NCBI RefSeq assembly: GCF_000230995.2
Contig: NC_019973.1
Span: 5,160,001-5,224,000 of the forward strand
Length of the DNA: 64,000 nucleotides
Direction: 5' to 3'
From: Mesorhizobium australicum WSM2073
Lineage (GTDB): Bacteria > Pseudomonadota > Alphaproteobacteria > Rhizobiales > Rhizobiaceae
Positions 37,742-46,486 of this stretch are shown here, in pieces; position 1 is the first letter of the stretch, and each line of letters begins with the position of its first letter. Position numbers and translations under genes: made by a program. The notes under the pieces are model-generated. The model worked only from the letters and a program-made list of their open reading frames with translations, was not told the origin of the DNA and did no database searches.

Positions 37742-39511
37742 TCAGGCGGAAATCAGTGCCTCGGCGGCAGCAGCCAGGCTGACGGCGCCATCGATGACGC
37801 GCTCCTTCAAAGCGCTGGCTTCGCCAAGCAGGTTCTCGGCGAAGAAGCGGCAAAGCGCGATGCGGCCCTGGTCGGCAAGAGCGGCCCGCGCCAGATAAGC
37901 GCCGCCGGCGGCAAGCGAGATCAGCCGGAGATACGGTGTCGCGCCAGCCAGCGCCTCCTCCGTCCGGCCCTCGGCCGACAATTTCTGCAGGAAACGCGTC
38001 GCTTGCGTCAAATCGGAGAGCGCCTGATCGAGAGTGTCGGCGGTGCGGCCAAAACCTTCGAGGTTCGACGTTCGCACGGCATTGGCGATACCGGCCAGTT
38101 CGTCGATGTAGCCATGCACATGCTCGCCGCCACCGAGCGGCAGTTTTCGGGTCACCAGATCGATCGCCTGGATGCCGTTGGTGCCTTCATAGATCGGCGC
38201 GATGCGCGCGTCGCGATAGTACGCGGCCGCACCCGTTTCCTCGATGAAGCCCATGCCGCCATGCACCTGGACGCCAAGCGAGGCAACTTCCACGCCGACA
38301 TCGGTCGAAAACGCCTTGGCGAGCGGAGTCAGCAAATTTGCACGGTCGCGCCAATGCGCCGCCTCGTCGCCAGACGAGGCACGCGCCATGTCGATAGCGT
38401 GGGCACAGGAATAGCTGATCGCCCGCGCCGTCTGTGTCAGCGCCTTCATGGTCAGGAGATTGCGCTGCACGTCGGGGTGATGGACGATCGGCGCCATGCC
38501 GGCGCCGGCGTAATCCGCCGCCTTGCCCTGGCGGCGTTCATTGGAATAGGCAATCGCCTTCTGGGTCGCTGCTTCCGCGACCGCGACGCCCTGCATCCCG
38601 ACAGCAAGGCGGGCATTGTTCATCATGGTGAACATGCAGGCGAGGCCTTTGTTCTCCTCGCCGATCAGCCAGCCGATGGCGCCAGGCCTGGCGCCCTGAA
38701 AACCATCGCCATAGATCATGGTGCAGGTCGGCGAGGCATGGATGCCGAGCTTGTGCTCGAGGCCGGAACAGAAGACGTCGTTGCGCGCACCGAGCGAGCC
38801 ATCGTCGCCGACCAGGAATTTCGGCACCAGGAACAGCGAGATGCCACGCGTTCCGGCCGGCGCATCGGGAAGCCGCGCCAGTACCAGATGGATGATGTTG
38901 TCGGTGAAATCGTGCTCGCCGTAAGTGATGAATATCTTCTGGCCGAAGAGGCGGTAGGTGCCGTCGCCGGCGGGCTCGGCGCGGGCGCGCAAGGCGGCGA
39001 GGTCCGATCCGGCCTGCGGCTCGGTCAGGTTCATGGTGCCCATCCATTCGCCGGAGACGAGCTTTGCCAGATATGTCGCCTTGAGTTCCTCGGAAGCGTG
39101 CTTGTCGAGCGCCTCGACCGCGCCCATGGTCAGCGTCGGGCCGATGCCGAAGGCCATGGCGGCGGAGTTCCACATTTCGAGTGCGGCGACGCCGAGCATG
39201 GTCGGCAGCGCCTGGCCGCCATACTCTTCCGGCCCGGAGAGCGCATTCCAGCCGCCTTCGATCCAGCGGCGATAGAGTTCCTTCCACCCCGGCGGGGTGG
39301 TGACCGCGCCATCGCCGAGCACGGCGCCATGCTCGTCGCCGATTTTATAAAGGGGGGCCACCTCCTCGGAGGCGAAACGGCCCGCCTCGCCGAGGACGGC
39401 GTCGACCAGATCCTCGCTGAGGTCTCCGAACGCTCCCGTGTCGATGGCGGATTTCATGCCGGCCACATGCTTCAGGGTGAACGCGATATCCTCGACCGGT
39501 GCCCGATACAT
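37742..39511 (-). CDS. Acyl-CoA dehydrogenase (large, AcdA-type)
   Basis: 589 residues, the long class of acyl-CoA dehydrogenases. It begins MYRAPVEDIAFTLKHVAG; FAD-binding blocks are TMNLTEPQAGSDLAALRARA and LGVQVHGGMGFIEETGAAAY; the catalytic glutamate is in IAPIYEGTNGIQAIDLVTRK. It oxidises acyl-CoA to enoyl-CoA, passing electrons to ETF. ATG 39511 has GGGAGG 11 bases upstream and matches the family start; codons up to 39598 do not. First gene of the pair with enoyl-CoA hydratase. Confidence 0.95.
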   Translation of the reverse strand: MYRAPVEDIAFTLKHVAGMKSAIDTGAFGDLSEDLVDAVLGEAGRFASEEVAPLYKIGDEHGAVLGDGAVTTPPGWKELYRRWIEGGWNALSGPEEYGGQALPTMLGVAALEMWNSAAMAFGIGPTLTMGAVEALDKHASEELKATYLAKLVSGEWMGTMNLTEPQAGSDLAALRARAEPAGDGTYRLFGQKIFITYGEHDFTDNIIHLVLARLPDAPAGTRGISLFLVPKFLVGDDGSLGARNDVFCSGLEHKLGIHASPTCTMIYGDGFQGARPGAIGWLIGEENKGLACMFTMMNNARLAVGMQGVAVAEAATQKAIAYSNERRQGKAADYAGAGMAPIVHHPDVQRNLLTMKALTQTARAISYSCAHAIDMARASSGDEAAHWRDRANLLTPLAKAFSTDVGVEVASLGVQVHGGMGFIEETGAAAYYRDARIAPIYEGTNGIQAIDLVTRKLPLGGGEHVHGYIDELAGIANAVRTSNLEGFGRTADTLDQALSDLTQATRFLQKLSAEGRTEEALAGATPYLRLISLAAGGAYLARAALADQGRIALCRFFAENLLGEASALKERVIDGAVSLAAAAEALISA

Positions 39512-39722
39512 GCCGCTCGATCCTCCCTTATGCATCGGCCTCGCCGACCCTAGGGCCAGTGCCGCCGCAAAACCATCCGCCTTTGGGCGGTCTCCCATCG
39601 CCTTTTTACGTAAACGTCAAATTTTGTCACGCTGATTTTGCAATCAGGCGGGGCTGTATTAAATTCGACAGATAGCCGGACCAAATCGACCGGCGACGGA
39701 AAACCAGCGACCGAACATTCCC

Positions 39723-39959
39723 ATGCTTGCCAGACCTGACGCCTATCGCTGCATCGAATGCGGTTTGCCCTATCGAGCAACGGGGTTTTCCTATTATCAC
39801 GGGGAGCTGGCAAACGGCGCCGCCTATTGGTCGGATCGCGGCATATTGTGCTCGCCGCGGTGCTCGCTTGCCCACCACCGCAAACGCGCCGCCGAAGGTA
39901 CGCTGCAACAGGAGCCCGCGCCCGACCCGTTCGAAGTTCAACCGTTCAGCCGGCGTTAG
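39723..39959 (+). CDS. Small cysteine-containing (zinc-ribbon-like) protein
   Basis: 78 residues with CIECG (CxxC) at residues 10-14 and ILCSPRCSLAHHRKR (CxxxC followed by two histidines) near 42-55, a plausible zinc site. The family is not recognised. It is divergent from the acyl-CoA dehydrogenase, in a 530-base span ahead of the GH25 gene. Two other frames also run through it, but only this one has ordered Cys/His spacing. Confidence 0.55.
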   Translation: MLARPDAYRCIECGLPYRATGFSYYHGELANGAAYWSDRGILCSPRCSLAHHRKRAAEGTLQQEPAPDPFEVQPFSRR

Positions 39960-40042
39960 CTTTTCCCGTACCAGGGTCCGAGAAGCATTTCCTTAACCAT
40001 AGCGGTTCAGGATTTGCCTTTGATCAACGGGGATTCCCTGTT

Positions 40043-41209
40043 TTGAAAAGGACGGCGCGCCTCCTTTGCCGCACGGCGCTTCTCGCTTTCGCGGCAGCGA
40101 TTGTGCTGGGCACGACGGCAAAGGCTTCGGACTTCTCCGAGCCGTGGAAGAGCGCTGACCGCGCGCTCGTCATCGACGCCTACGAATACAACTCCATCGA
40201 TTGGGCCCAGCTTGCCACCGACAAGCGCATCGTCGCCTTCATCAACAAGGCTTCCGACGGCATGCCGCCGCCCTATTTCTGTTTCGGCGGCGAGACTGAC
40301 GTGAAACTGTGCAAGGCACTGTGGAAACGCCACGCGGTGACGCGCGAATTGTTCCAGACACGCAGGGTCGTGGCCAAGGCGCTCGGCATGAAATGGGGCG
40401 CCTATCATCTCGCCCGTCCCGGCAATCCGGTCGAACAGGCCAACAATTTCCTCGATTTCGCCGACCCCGCACCGGACGACCTCATGGCCCTCGACATCGA
40501 GGGCATCGATCCCTCGCAATGGATGTCGCTCGACGATGCCGAGGAGTTCGCCCGCCAGGTGCATCGGCGCATCGGCCGCTTCCCGGTGCTCTACACCAAC
40601 GGCAAGACCGCCCAATATATCGCCGACAACCGCTACAAATACCGGCTCTTGTCGCGGCTGCCGCTTTGGTACGCGCGCTATAAGCCTGACATCGACGTGC
40701 ATTTTCCGATGGGCAACTGGCAGGGCTACGCGCTCTGGCAGTTCTCGGCGCAGGCCAATTGCGGCCGCTTCCGTTGCCCCTACAGGGTTGCCGGCACACC
40801 CGACAACATCGACGTCAACGTGGCGCCCACGGATGCCGTCACTCTGCGCCAGCAATGGCCTTTCGGTGGCCTGATCGACGTGCCTGCCGATTATCTTGCC
40901 AGCGTACCAGTGCCGCTCTCGCGGGAAGCCGCGCTCGCCGGCAAGGCCACCATCATTTATGCCGATGTGGCGACGCCGCCGACCTTCGAGGAAATAGTCG
41001 CCGTGCTTGGTTCGCGCTGGTCAAAATTTCGCGACGGGTTCCGCATGCCAGTCGTGAAGACGGTGCCGCGACGGCCGGGGTTCGGCATTGTCCAATATGT
41101 GGCCTGGAAGCGGGGCGGGCAGCGTTCCCCCGAACAGCTTGACGCCGCCTTTGCCGCGGCCGACCCGGTCAGCACCGCTTCGACAACCCTCGACCGAGGT
41201 CAGCAATAG
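40043..41209 (+). CDS. Glycoside hydrolase family 25 (lysozyme-like) exported protein
   Basis: About 388 residues. An N-terminal signal (LLCRTALLAFAAAIVLGTTA) precedes a GH25 domain: ALVIDAYEYNSIDWAQLATD, IVAFINKASDG, KWGAYHLARPGNPVEQANNF, and the catalytic acids in LMALDIEGID. GH25 enzymes cut the peptidoglycan glycan chain, so a periplasmic wall-remodelling role is likely. A ~130-residue C-terminal part beyond the domain is unassigned. No ATG precedes the signal peptide; TTG 40043 is the best start, so the exact beginning is uncertain. Confidence 0.82.
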   Translation: MKRTARLLCRTALLAFAAAIVLGTTAKASDFSEPWKSADRALVIDAYEYNSIDWAQLATDKRIVAFINKASDGMPPPYFCFGGETDVKLCKALWKRHAVTRELFQTRRVVAKALGMKWGAYHLARPGNPVEQANNFLDFADPAPDDLMALDIEGIDPSQWMSLDDAEEFARQVHRRIGRFPVLYTNGKTAQYIADNRYKYRLLSRLPLWYARYKPDIDVHFPMGNWQGYALWQFSAQANCGRFRCPYRVAGTPDNIDVNVAPTDAVTLRQQWPFGGLIDVPADYLASVPVPLSREAALAGKATIIYADVATPPTFEEIVAVLGSRWSKFRDGFRMPVVKTVPRRPGFGIVQYVAWKRGGQRSPEQLDAAFAAADPVSTASTTLDRGQQ

Positions 41210-41228
41210 CCGCCACCCGGTCGGAGCT

Positions 41229-42506
41229 TCAGCCGGCCTGCTCGCGCGCCACGGCCTGCCAGCCTATGTCGCGGCGGCAAAACCCGTCCGGCCAGTCGAT
41301 GCGGTCGAGGGCGGCATAGGCCCGCGCCTGCGCCTCTCCGACCGTGGCGCCGCTCGCCGTGACATTGAGCACACGGCCGCCGTTGGCGACCAGCGCACCG
41401 CCATTGATTGCGGTGCCGGCATGGAAAATCTGGACGCCTTCACCGGCGGCGTCCTCGACGCCGCGGATGACGGAGCCTTTCTCCGGTGTGCCGGGATAGC
41501 CCCTGGCCGCCATCACGACGGTCAGCGCCGCCTCGTCACGCCAGCGCACCGACATATGCGCGAGCTGGCCATCGGTCGCGGCATTGAGCAGCACCAGCAG
41601 GTCATCCCTGAGCCGCATCACCAGCACCTGGCATTCCGGATCGCCGAAGCGGGTGTTGTATTCGATCAGCTTCGGCCCGCTTTCCGTGATCATCAGTCCG
41701 GCGAACAGAATCCCGGCGAAAGGCGCGCCAAGCTCGGCCATGCCGCGCATCGTCGGCTCGATGATCTCGCGCATGGTGCGCTCGATCATGTCAGGCGTCA
41801 TTACCGGGGCCGGCGAATAGGCGCCCATGCCGCCGGTGTTGGGACCGACGTCGCCGTCACCGACGCGCTTGTGGTCCTGCGCGGTGCCGAAGGGAAGCGC
41901 CGTGGTGCCGTCGCAGAGGCAGAAGAAACTCGCCTCCTCGCCGGTCATGAATTCCTCGACCACCACCTCCGCGCCGGCAGCACCAAAGGACCCGTCAAAG
42001 CAGGAAGCGAGTGCCGCCCGTGCCTCGTCCATCGTCATGGCGACGGTGACACCCTTGCCGGCTGCGAGCCCGTCGGCCTTGATGACGATCGGCGCGCCCG
42101 TCTTCTCGACATAGGCCTTGGCCGAGGCCAGGTCGCCGAACCGGCCATAGGCGGCGGTCGGAATGTTGTACCGGGCGCAGAGGTCCTTGGTGAAACCCTT
42201 CGAACCTTCCAGCCGCGCGGCGGCCTTCGAAGGCCCGAAGACGCGGATGTTTTCGGCGCGCAGATCATCGGCGATGCCGGCGACGAGCGGCCCTTCCGGG
42301 CCGACCACGACGAGATCGATTTTCTTCTCCCGGCAGAAGGCAACGACCGCGGCATGATCGGTGATATCAAGCTTCACCAGTTCGGCCTCGCCGCCGATGC
42401 CCGGATTGCCGGGGGCCGCGTAGAGCTTGGTCAGCAGCGGCGAAGCGGCGATCTTCCAGGCCAGCGCATGTTCGCGGCCGCCGGAGCCGAGAAGAAGAAC
42501 GTTCAT
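41229..42506 (-). CDS. purD: Phosphoribosylamine--glycine ligase
   Basis: 425 residues. N-terminal [23 protein letters not shown]-grasp blocks [20 protein letters not shown] and [39 protein letters not shown] and the metal region [16 protein letters not shown]. It makes GAR, the second step of purine synthesis, in the cytoplasm. ATG 42506 has AGAGG 5 bases upstream. Convergent with the GH25 gene, 19 bases apart. Confidence 0.97.
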   Translation of the reverse strand: MNVLLLGSGGREHALAWKIAASPLLTKLYAAPGNPGIGGEAELVKLDITDHAAVVAFCREKKIDLVVVGPEGPLVAGIADDLRAENIRVFGPSKAAARLEGSKGFTKDLCARYNIPTAAYGRFGDLASAKAYVEKTGAPIVIKADGLAAGKGVTVAMTMDEARAALASCFDGSFGAAGAEVVVEEFMTGEEASFFCLCDGTTALPFGTAQDHKRVGDGDVGPNTGGMGAYSPAPVMTPDMIERTMREIIEPTMRGMAELGAPFAGILFAGLMITESGPKLIEYNTRFGDPECQVLVMRLRDDLLVLLNAATDGQLAHMSVRWRDEAALTVVMAARGYPGTPEKGSVIRGVEDAAGEGVQIFHAGTAINGGALVANGGRVLNVTASGATVGEAQARAYAALDRIDWPDGFCRRDIGWQAVAREQAG

Positions 42507-42657
42507 GGCCACCTCTTGATGCCGCCTATCCCATAGAGAAAACAACCCGCTATTGCTCTCTGGGCGACGGGTCAAGGCATCAGGGTGGATTGCGCACGGG
42601 AACGTTATCCCTGTCGAATAGGGCGCCGGCCACCACCGCCCCTATTCCGGCGCTCGT

Positions 42658-43479
42658 TCAGCCCTGAAAGACCACCGGAAACCAATCCTCGCGCAGCTTC
42701 TGTCCCGGCTGCATGCCATGGCCGTGATAGGGCGGCGAGGTGCGGCCCGGTCGCTCGACATAATGGGCATCGTCGCCGACCCAGCGCAGCGACAACGCCC
42801 GGCGCCGGGCCGCGGTCATATTGCCGCGCGCGCCGTGTGCCGTCCTGAAGTCGAACAGGATGGCGTCGCCCGGCTCCATCTCCCATTCGATAACTTTCAT
42901 CGACGGATCGGTGTCGGGATCGGGCACCGGACGATAATCGCCCTCGGCCGCGTAAAAATTGCCGTCGTCCAGCCAGCGCACCGGCAGGATCATCTTGTCC
43001 CATCTGTGCGAGCCGGCGATCAGGCGCAGCGTCGCTTCCTTCACCGGATCGATGGGGATCCAGAAGCTCACCGTCTGCTGGCCGTCGACAAAATAATAGG
43101 GGATGTCCTGGTGCCACGGCGTCGGTTTCTGCGTACCGGGCTCCTTGACCAGCACATGGTCGTGGAAGAACTGCGCGGTGCGCGACTGCATCACCGCGGC
43201 CGCCAGTCGCGCCGCCGGCGAATTGCGCACGACATCGACGAATTCAGGGATACGCTCCCAGTTGCAGTAGTCGTCGAAGAAGCTGCCCTTGCCGCCAGCG
43301 ATGTCGGACGCGGTGGCGCTGCGGCTCCGCATGTTGCGCTCGATGCCGGCGGCAATCGTGTCGACCCAGCCCTTGAAGGCGCCGCGGATACAGACCGCGC
43401 CGTCACGCTGGTAGTCGGCAATTGTCTGCGCATCGATGATTTCGGTGACGATTGGCTGCGTGGCGGTTTGGGAAGCCAT
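42658..43479 (-). CDS. Phytanoyl-CoA dioxygenase (PhyH) family protein
   Basis: 273 residues. The iron triad is His-x-Asp in TPWHQDIPYYFVDG and the distal His in DFRTAHGARGNMTAARRR, where the arginine should hold 2-oxoglutarate. Further block: SFWIPIDPVKEATLRLIAGS. It is an Fe(II)/2-oxoglutarate dioxygenase of unknown substrate. It is divergently paired with a LysR regulator; the 90-base gap is AT-rich and probably holds shared control sites. Confidence 0.91.
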   Translation of the reverse strand: MASQTATQPIVTEIIDAQTIADYQRDGAVCIRGAFKGWVDTIAAGIERNMRSRSATASDIAGGKGSFFDDYCNWERIPEFVDVVRNSPAARLAAAVMQSRTAQFFHDHVLVKEPGTQKPTPWHQDIPYYFVDGQQTVSFWIPIDPVKEATLRLIAGSHRWDKMILPVRWLDDGNFYAAEGDYRPVPDPDTDPSMKVIEWEMEPGDAILFDFRTAHGARGNMTAARRRALSLRWVGDDAHYVERPGRTSPPYHGHGMQPGQKLREDWFPVVFQG

Positions 43480-43569
43480 GGTGTCCTCCTCTCAGGATCG
43501 AGGCCACTATCGCAATGTCCTCTCATTCAGTAAAATAATAACTTCTCATCTGACACATAGGTTTTGACT

Positions 43570-44481
43570 ATGAGCCTTACGCTCACGCAACTCCGCTATC
43601 TCATCGCCGTCGCCCGCCATGGCAGCGTCACCGGCGCGGCGCGAGCGATCAACATTTCGCAGCCGTCGGTTTCAGTGGCCATCGACACCATCGAAAGGGA
43701 TTTCGGCCAGAAACTATTCGTACGCCAGCGGGGAAGCGGCGTTTCGCTGACCTCGTTCGGCCGTGTCGTGGTAACGAAGGCAAAGCAGGTTCTTGCCGAG
43801 ACTGACGAACTCATGAGCCTGGGGGCGGGCAATTCAGCCATCGGTGGGGAGCTGGTGCTCGGCTGCTTCGAGGATCTGGCGCCCTTTTTCGCGCCGGGCC
43901 TTATCCGCGCCTTCTCCGAACGTCATCCAGCGGTCGCGGTTGTCGTCCGTGACGAGACGTTCGAGACGCTTGGGCGACGCCTGGCGGACGCCACAGTCGA
44001 CCTCGGCCTCAGCTACGATCTCGGCCTGCCGTCGCATTTCGCCCGCATCCTGCTGCACGAGCTTCGGCCGCATGCGCTGCTGCCGGCGGGCCATGCACTG
44101 GCGGGCCACCCCGAGGTCAGCCTGGCGGATCTGGCCGCCTACCCGCTGATCACGACCGACCAGCCGCATAGCTGGCAGCATATGCTCGACCTGTTCCGCG
44201 GCCGTGGCCTGTCGCCGGTGGCCGACATGCGAACAAGTTCGTTCGAACTCCAGCGCAGCATGGTGGCCAACGGCTTCGGCGTCGCGGTCAGCTATACCCG
44301 CCCGCATGGCGACCGCAGCTATGACGGCTTGCGCCTCGTCTGCAAACCGCTGTCGGATCCGCTGCCCATGCAGCGCATCATTCTCACCCACGATACGCAT
44401 CAGCGCGTGTCGAATGCGGCGCTGGCTTTCATCGCGGTGGCGAAAGTCTGGTTTTCCACACGCGACATCTTCGCGTCGTGA
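43570..44481 (+). CDS. LysR family transcriptional regulator
   Basis: 303 residues: helix-turn-helix in residues 1-60 (SLTLTQLRYLIAVARHGSVT and ARAINISQPSVSVAIDTIER), then the effector domain (GELVLGCFEDLAPFFAPGLI). Full length. Divergent to the PhyH dioxygenase gene, which it probably controls. ATG 43570 preferred over a TTG at 43564. Confidence 0.94.
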   Translation: MSLTLTQLRYLIAVARHGSVTGAARAINISQPSVSVAIDTIERDFGQKLFVRQRGSGVSLTSFGRVVVTKAKQVLAETDELMSLGAGNSAIGGELVLGCFEDLAPFFAPGLIRAFSERHPAVAVVVRDETFETLGRRLADATVDLGLSYDLGLPSHFARILLHELRPHALLPAGHALAGHPEVSLADLAAYPLITTDQPHSWQHMLDLFRGRGLSPVADMRTSSFELQRSMVANGFGVAVSYTRPHGDRSYDGLRLVCKPLSDPLPMQRIILTHDTHQRVSNAALAFIAVAKVWFSTRDIFAS

Positions 44482-44543
44482 CGGTTGGCGGGCCGCCGCT
44501 CCTCCGCTTGCCGCTTGACGGTTTCCGCCACTGCTGCCACTCC

Positions 44544-45533
44544 ATGCCAATGGAACCTGTCCAGTCAAAAGCGGCCCAGGGTCGCGTCGCCGATGCGCCG
44601 AACCGCCATTGGGTCTATCGCGTGCTGCCGCGCGCGATCTGGCCCTATGCGCAGCTGGCGCGGTGGGACAGGCCGATCGGCTGGCAATTGCTTTTGTGGC
44701 CATGCTGGTGGTCGGCCGCACTTGCGGCGAGCGCCTATCCGCGCCCAGGCGACCCGCTGCTCTCGCTGCTGCCGGCGCCCTTGTACCTCGTGCTCTTCCT
44801 GATTGGCGCCATCGCCATGCGTGGCGCCGGGTGCACCTATAACGACATTGTCGACCAGGACATCGATAACCAGGTCGAACGCACCAGCTCACGCCCGCTA
44901 CCGTCCGGTCAGACCACGCGCCGGCGGGCCTGGCTGTTTCTTGTCCTGCAGGCCCTGGTCGGCCTGGCGGTTCTCCTGCAGTTCAACAGCTTTGCCATTC
45001 TGCTCGGCGTCTGCTCGCTGGCGATCGTCGCCGTCTATCCATTCATGAAGCGGATAACCAACTGGCCGCAACTGTTTCTCGGCCTCGCCTTTTCCTGGGG
45101 CGCGCTGATGGGGTGGGCGGTCGAGTTCGGTGATCTCGATGGCCCCGCCATCATGCTCTATATCGGTTCGATCCTGTGGGTGATCGGCTATGACACGATC
45201 TATGCCCACCAGGACAAGGAAGACGACGCCATTGTCGGCGTGCGTTCGACCGCGCGGCTGTTCGGCGACAACACCAAGGCATGGCTCGCGGGGCTCTATG
45301 GCGGTACGCTGATCTGCTTCGCCATCGCCTTCGCCTCGGCGCAAGCCCCGGTGGTGGCACTGGCGGGATTGATCGCCGCCGGCGCCCACATGGCGCGGCA
45401 GATCGCGGTTCTGGATATCGACGATCCAGACCAGTGCCTGCGGCTGTTTCGGTCGAACAACCAGGTCGGCTGGCTGATTTTCCTCGGCCTCATCGGCGGC
45501 GCGCTGTGGGTGACGCTGAAGCCGCTGGTGTAG
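44544..45533 (+). CDS. ubiA: 4-hydroxybenzoate octaprenyltransferase
   Basis: About 329 residues, a UbiA membrane prenyltransferase. The first motif is GCTYNDIVDQDIDNQVERTS (NDxxDxxxD); the second is IGYDTIYAHQDKEDDAIVG. The N-terminal PYAQLARWDRPIGWQLLLWP is the common start of the membrane domain. It attaches the polyprenyl tail to 4-hydroxybenzoate in ubiquinone synthesis; the tail enzyme is at 58765-59781. Two ATG codons (44544 and 44550) are possible starts, with weak ribosome sites. Confidence 0.94.
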   Translation: MPMEPVQSKAAQGRVADAPNRHWVYRVLPRAIWPYAQLARWDRPIGWQLLLWPCWWSAALAASAYPRPGDPLLSLLPAPLYLVLFLIGAIAMRGAGCTYNDIVDQDIDNQVERTSSRPLPSGQTTRRRAWLFLVLQALVGLAVLLQFNSFAILLGVCSLAIVAVYPFMKRITNWPQLFLGLAFSWGALMGWAVEFGDLDGPAIMLYIGSILWVIGYDTIYAHQDKEDDAIVGVRSTARLFGDNTKAWLAGLYGGTLICFAIAFASAQAPVVALAGLIAAGAHMARQIAVLDIDDPDQCLRLFRSNNQVGWLIFLGLIGGALWVTLKPLV

Positions 45534-45542
45534 CGGCTTATC

Positions 45543-45724
45543 CTTCTCCCCGTCTCTATACGAAGAGAAGGTGGCGGCAGCCGGATGAGGGGCAGCGCCG
45601 ACCTTTGGAGGCGAGGCGAGGGTTCATCGACGAACCAGCGCACACGCAATTAAGGCCAAAATCATGCCAGCGCTGCCTCTCATCGCCCTGCCGGGCACTT
45701 CTCCCCGTATAGTGACGGGGAGAA
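45543..45724. repeat. Imperfect inverted repeat element with a strong terminal hairpin
   Basis: Left half (45543-45598) and right half (45668-45724) are imperfect inverted copies sharing the CTTCTCCCC, GGCAG, ATGAG and GGCAGCGC pieces. The right end closes with TTCTCCCCGT-ATAGTG-ACGGGGAGAA. I recognise the wording as common between genes in rhizobia. It lies between convergent ubiA and DUF6101 genes. Confidence 0.65.
45699..45724. terminator. Perfect 10-bp hairpin between ubiA and DUF6101
   Basis: TTCTCCCCGT pairs with ACGGGGAGAA around a 6-base loop. It lies just past the DUF6101 stop on the minus strand and about 165 bases after ubiA, and can end transcription from both sides. Confidence 0.6.
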
Positions 45725-45729
45725 GAACG

Positions 45730-46302
45730 CTAGTCTCTTGAAATGATCTCCTCGCCGCCGATCACCAGCCTGAGGCCGAGGTCACCGGCTCTGCGGCGGG
45801 CAAGGAAGCGGGGGCGGCGCATATTGGAAACGCGGCCCTTGCGGCGCTCCCGCGGCGGCAATGTCTTGATGGCGGCGCCGAGCGATTCTTCCAGGGTGCG
45901 GGCGACGCCATCGGATTCGATCAGCAGCATCGGCAGACGGTAGGCGTCGGCCCAGGCGCGCCAGTCGGCGGCGACGTCTTCGAGATCGTCGGCCACCAGC
46001 AGCGGCACCGACAGCATCGGATCGTTGTGCAGGAGTTCCAGGGTCACCGTGACATTGCCTTCCGGATCCTCCATCGCACGGGCGGCGACGCCGCGAAATG
46101 CATTGGCGGGCAGCACGATGATCGCCGGCAGGCCGCTCATCTCGAGCAGGCGGCGGATCACGGCGCCGCGCTGGTCGATGGTGAAGGTTACGTCGCCATA
46201 ATCGTCGCGCGTGGCATAGCTCACCACCTGCGGCAGGCGGAATGGGTCGAGACGCATGTTGCGTCCCGCCCAGACTGGCTTCAGTCCAGTGTTCACGTTC
46301 AT
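45730..46302 (-). CDS. DUF6101 family protein
   Basis: 190 residues, beginning MNVNTGLKPVWAGRNMRLDP, with ATRDDYGDVTFTIDQRGAVI and GLPAIIVLPANAFRGVAARA, and a basic C-terminal part (RRPRFLARRRAGDLGLRL). It looks like DUF6101 of rhizobia. No known function; no signal peptide or membrane helix. Its promoter should lie in the 180 bases before 46487. Confidence 0.82.
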   Translation of the reverse strand: MNVNTGLKPVWAGRNMRLDPFRLPQVVSYATRDDYGDVTFTIDQRGAVIRRLLEMSGLPAIIVLPANAFRGVAARAMEDPEGNVTVTLELLHNDPMLSVPLLVADDLEDVAADWRAWADAYRLPMLLIESDGVARTLEESLGAAIKTLPPRERRKGRVSNMRRPRFLARRRAGDLGLRLVIGGEEIISRD

Positions 46303-46486
46303 AGAGCGCCTTCCTGTCTGTCTCCTGAGAGCCGGTGTCCGGTTCTCTCCGGGCCAGTTTTCCCGGCCTCGTTATGGGGAAACAGTAGCGCCGGCTCCTT
46401 ACCGCCGCGCTTAAGAAAGTCGGTTAAATTTTGCTGATCTCAGGGATGGTTATCGGAATGCCACCAGCCACAGGATGTTGAAAGGA

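Noticed and set aside
38003..39553. Plus-strand frame over the acyl-CoA dehydrogenase
   Set aside because: Antisense shadow; the minus-strand protein has all family motifs.
46326..46350. Imperfect hairpin upstream of the DUF6101 gene
   Set aside because: One mismatch in a 9-bp stem and no known riboswitch pieces; not enough to call a regulatory RNA.
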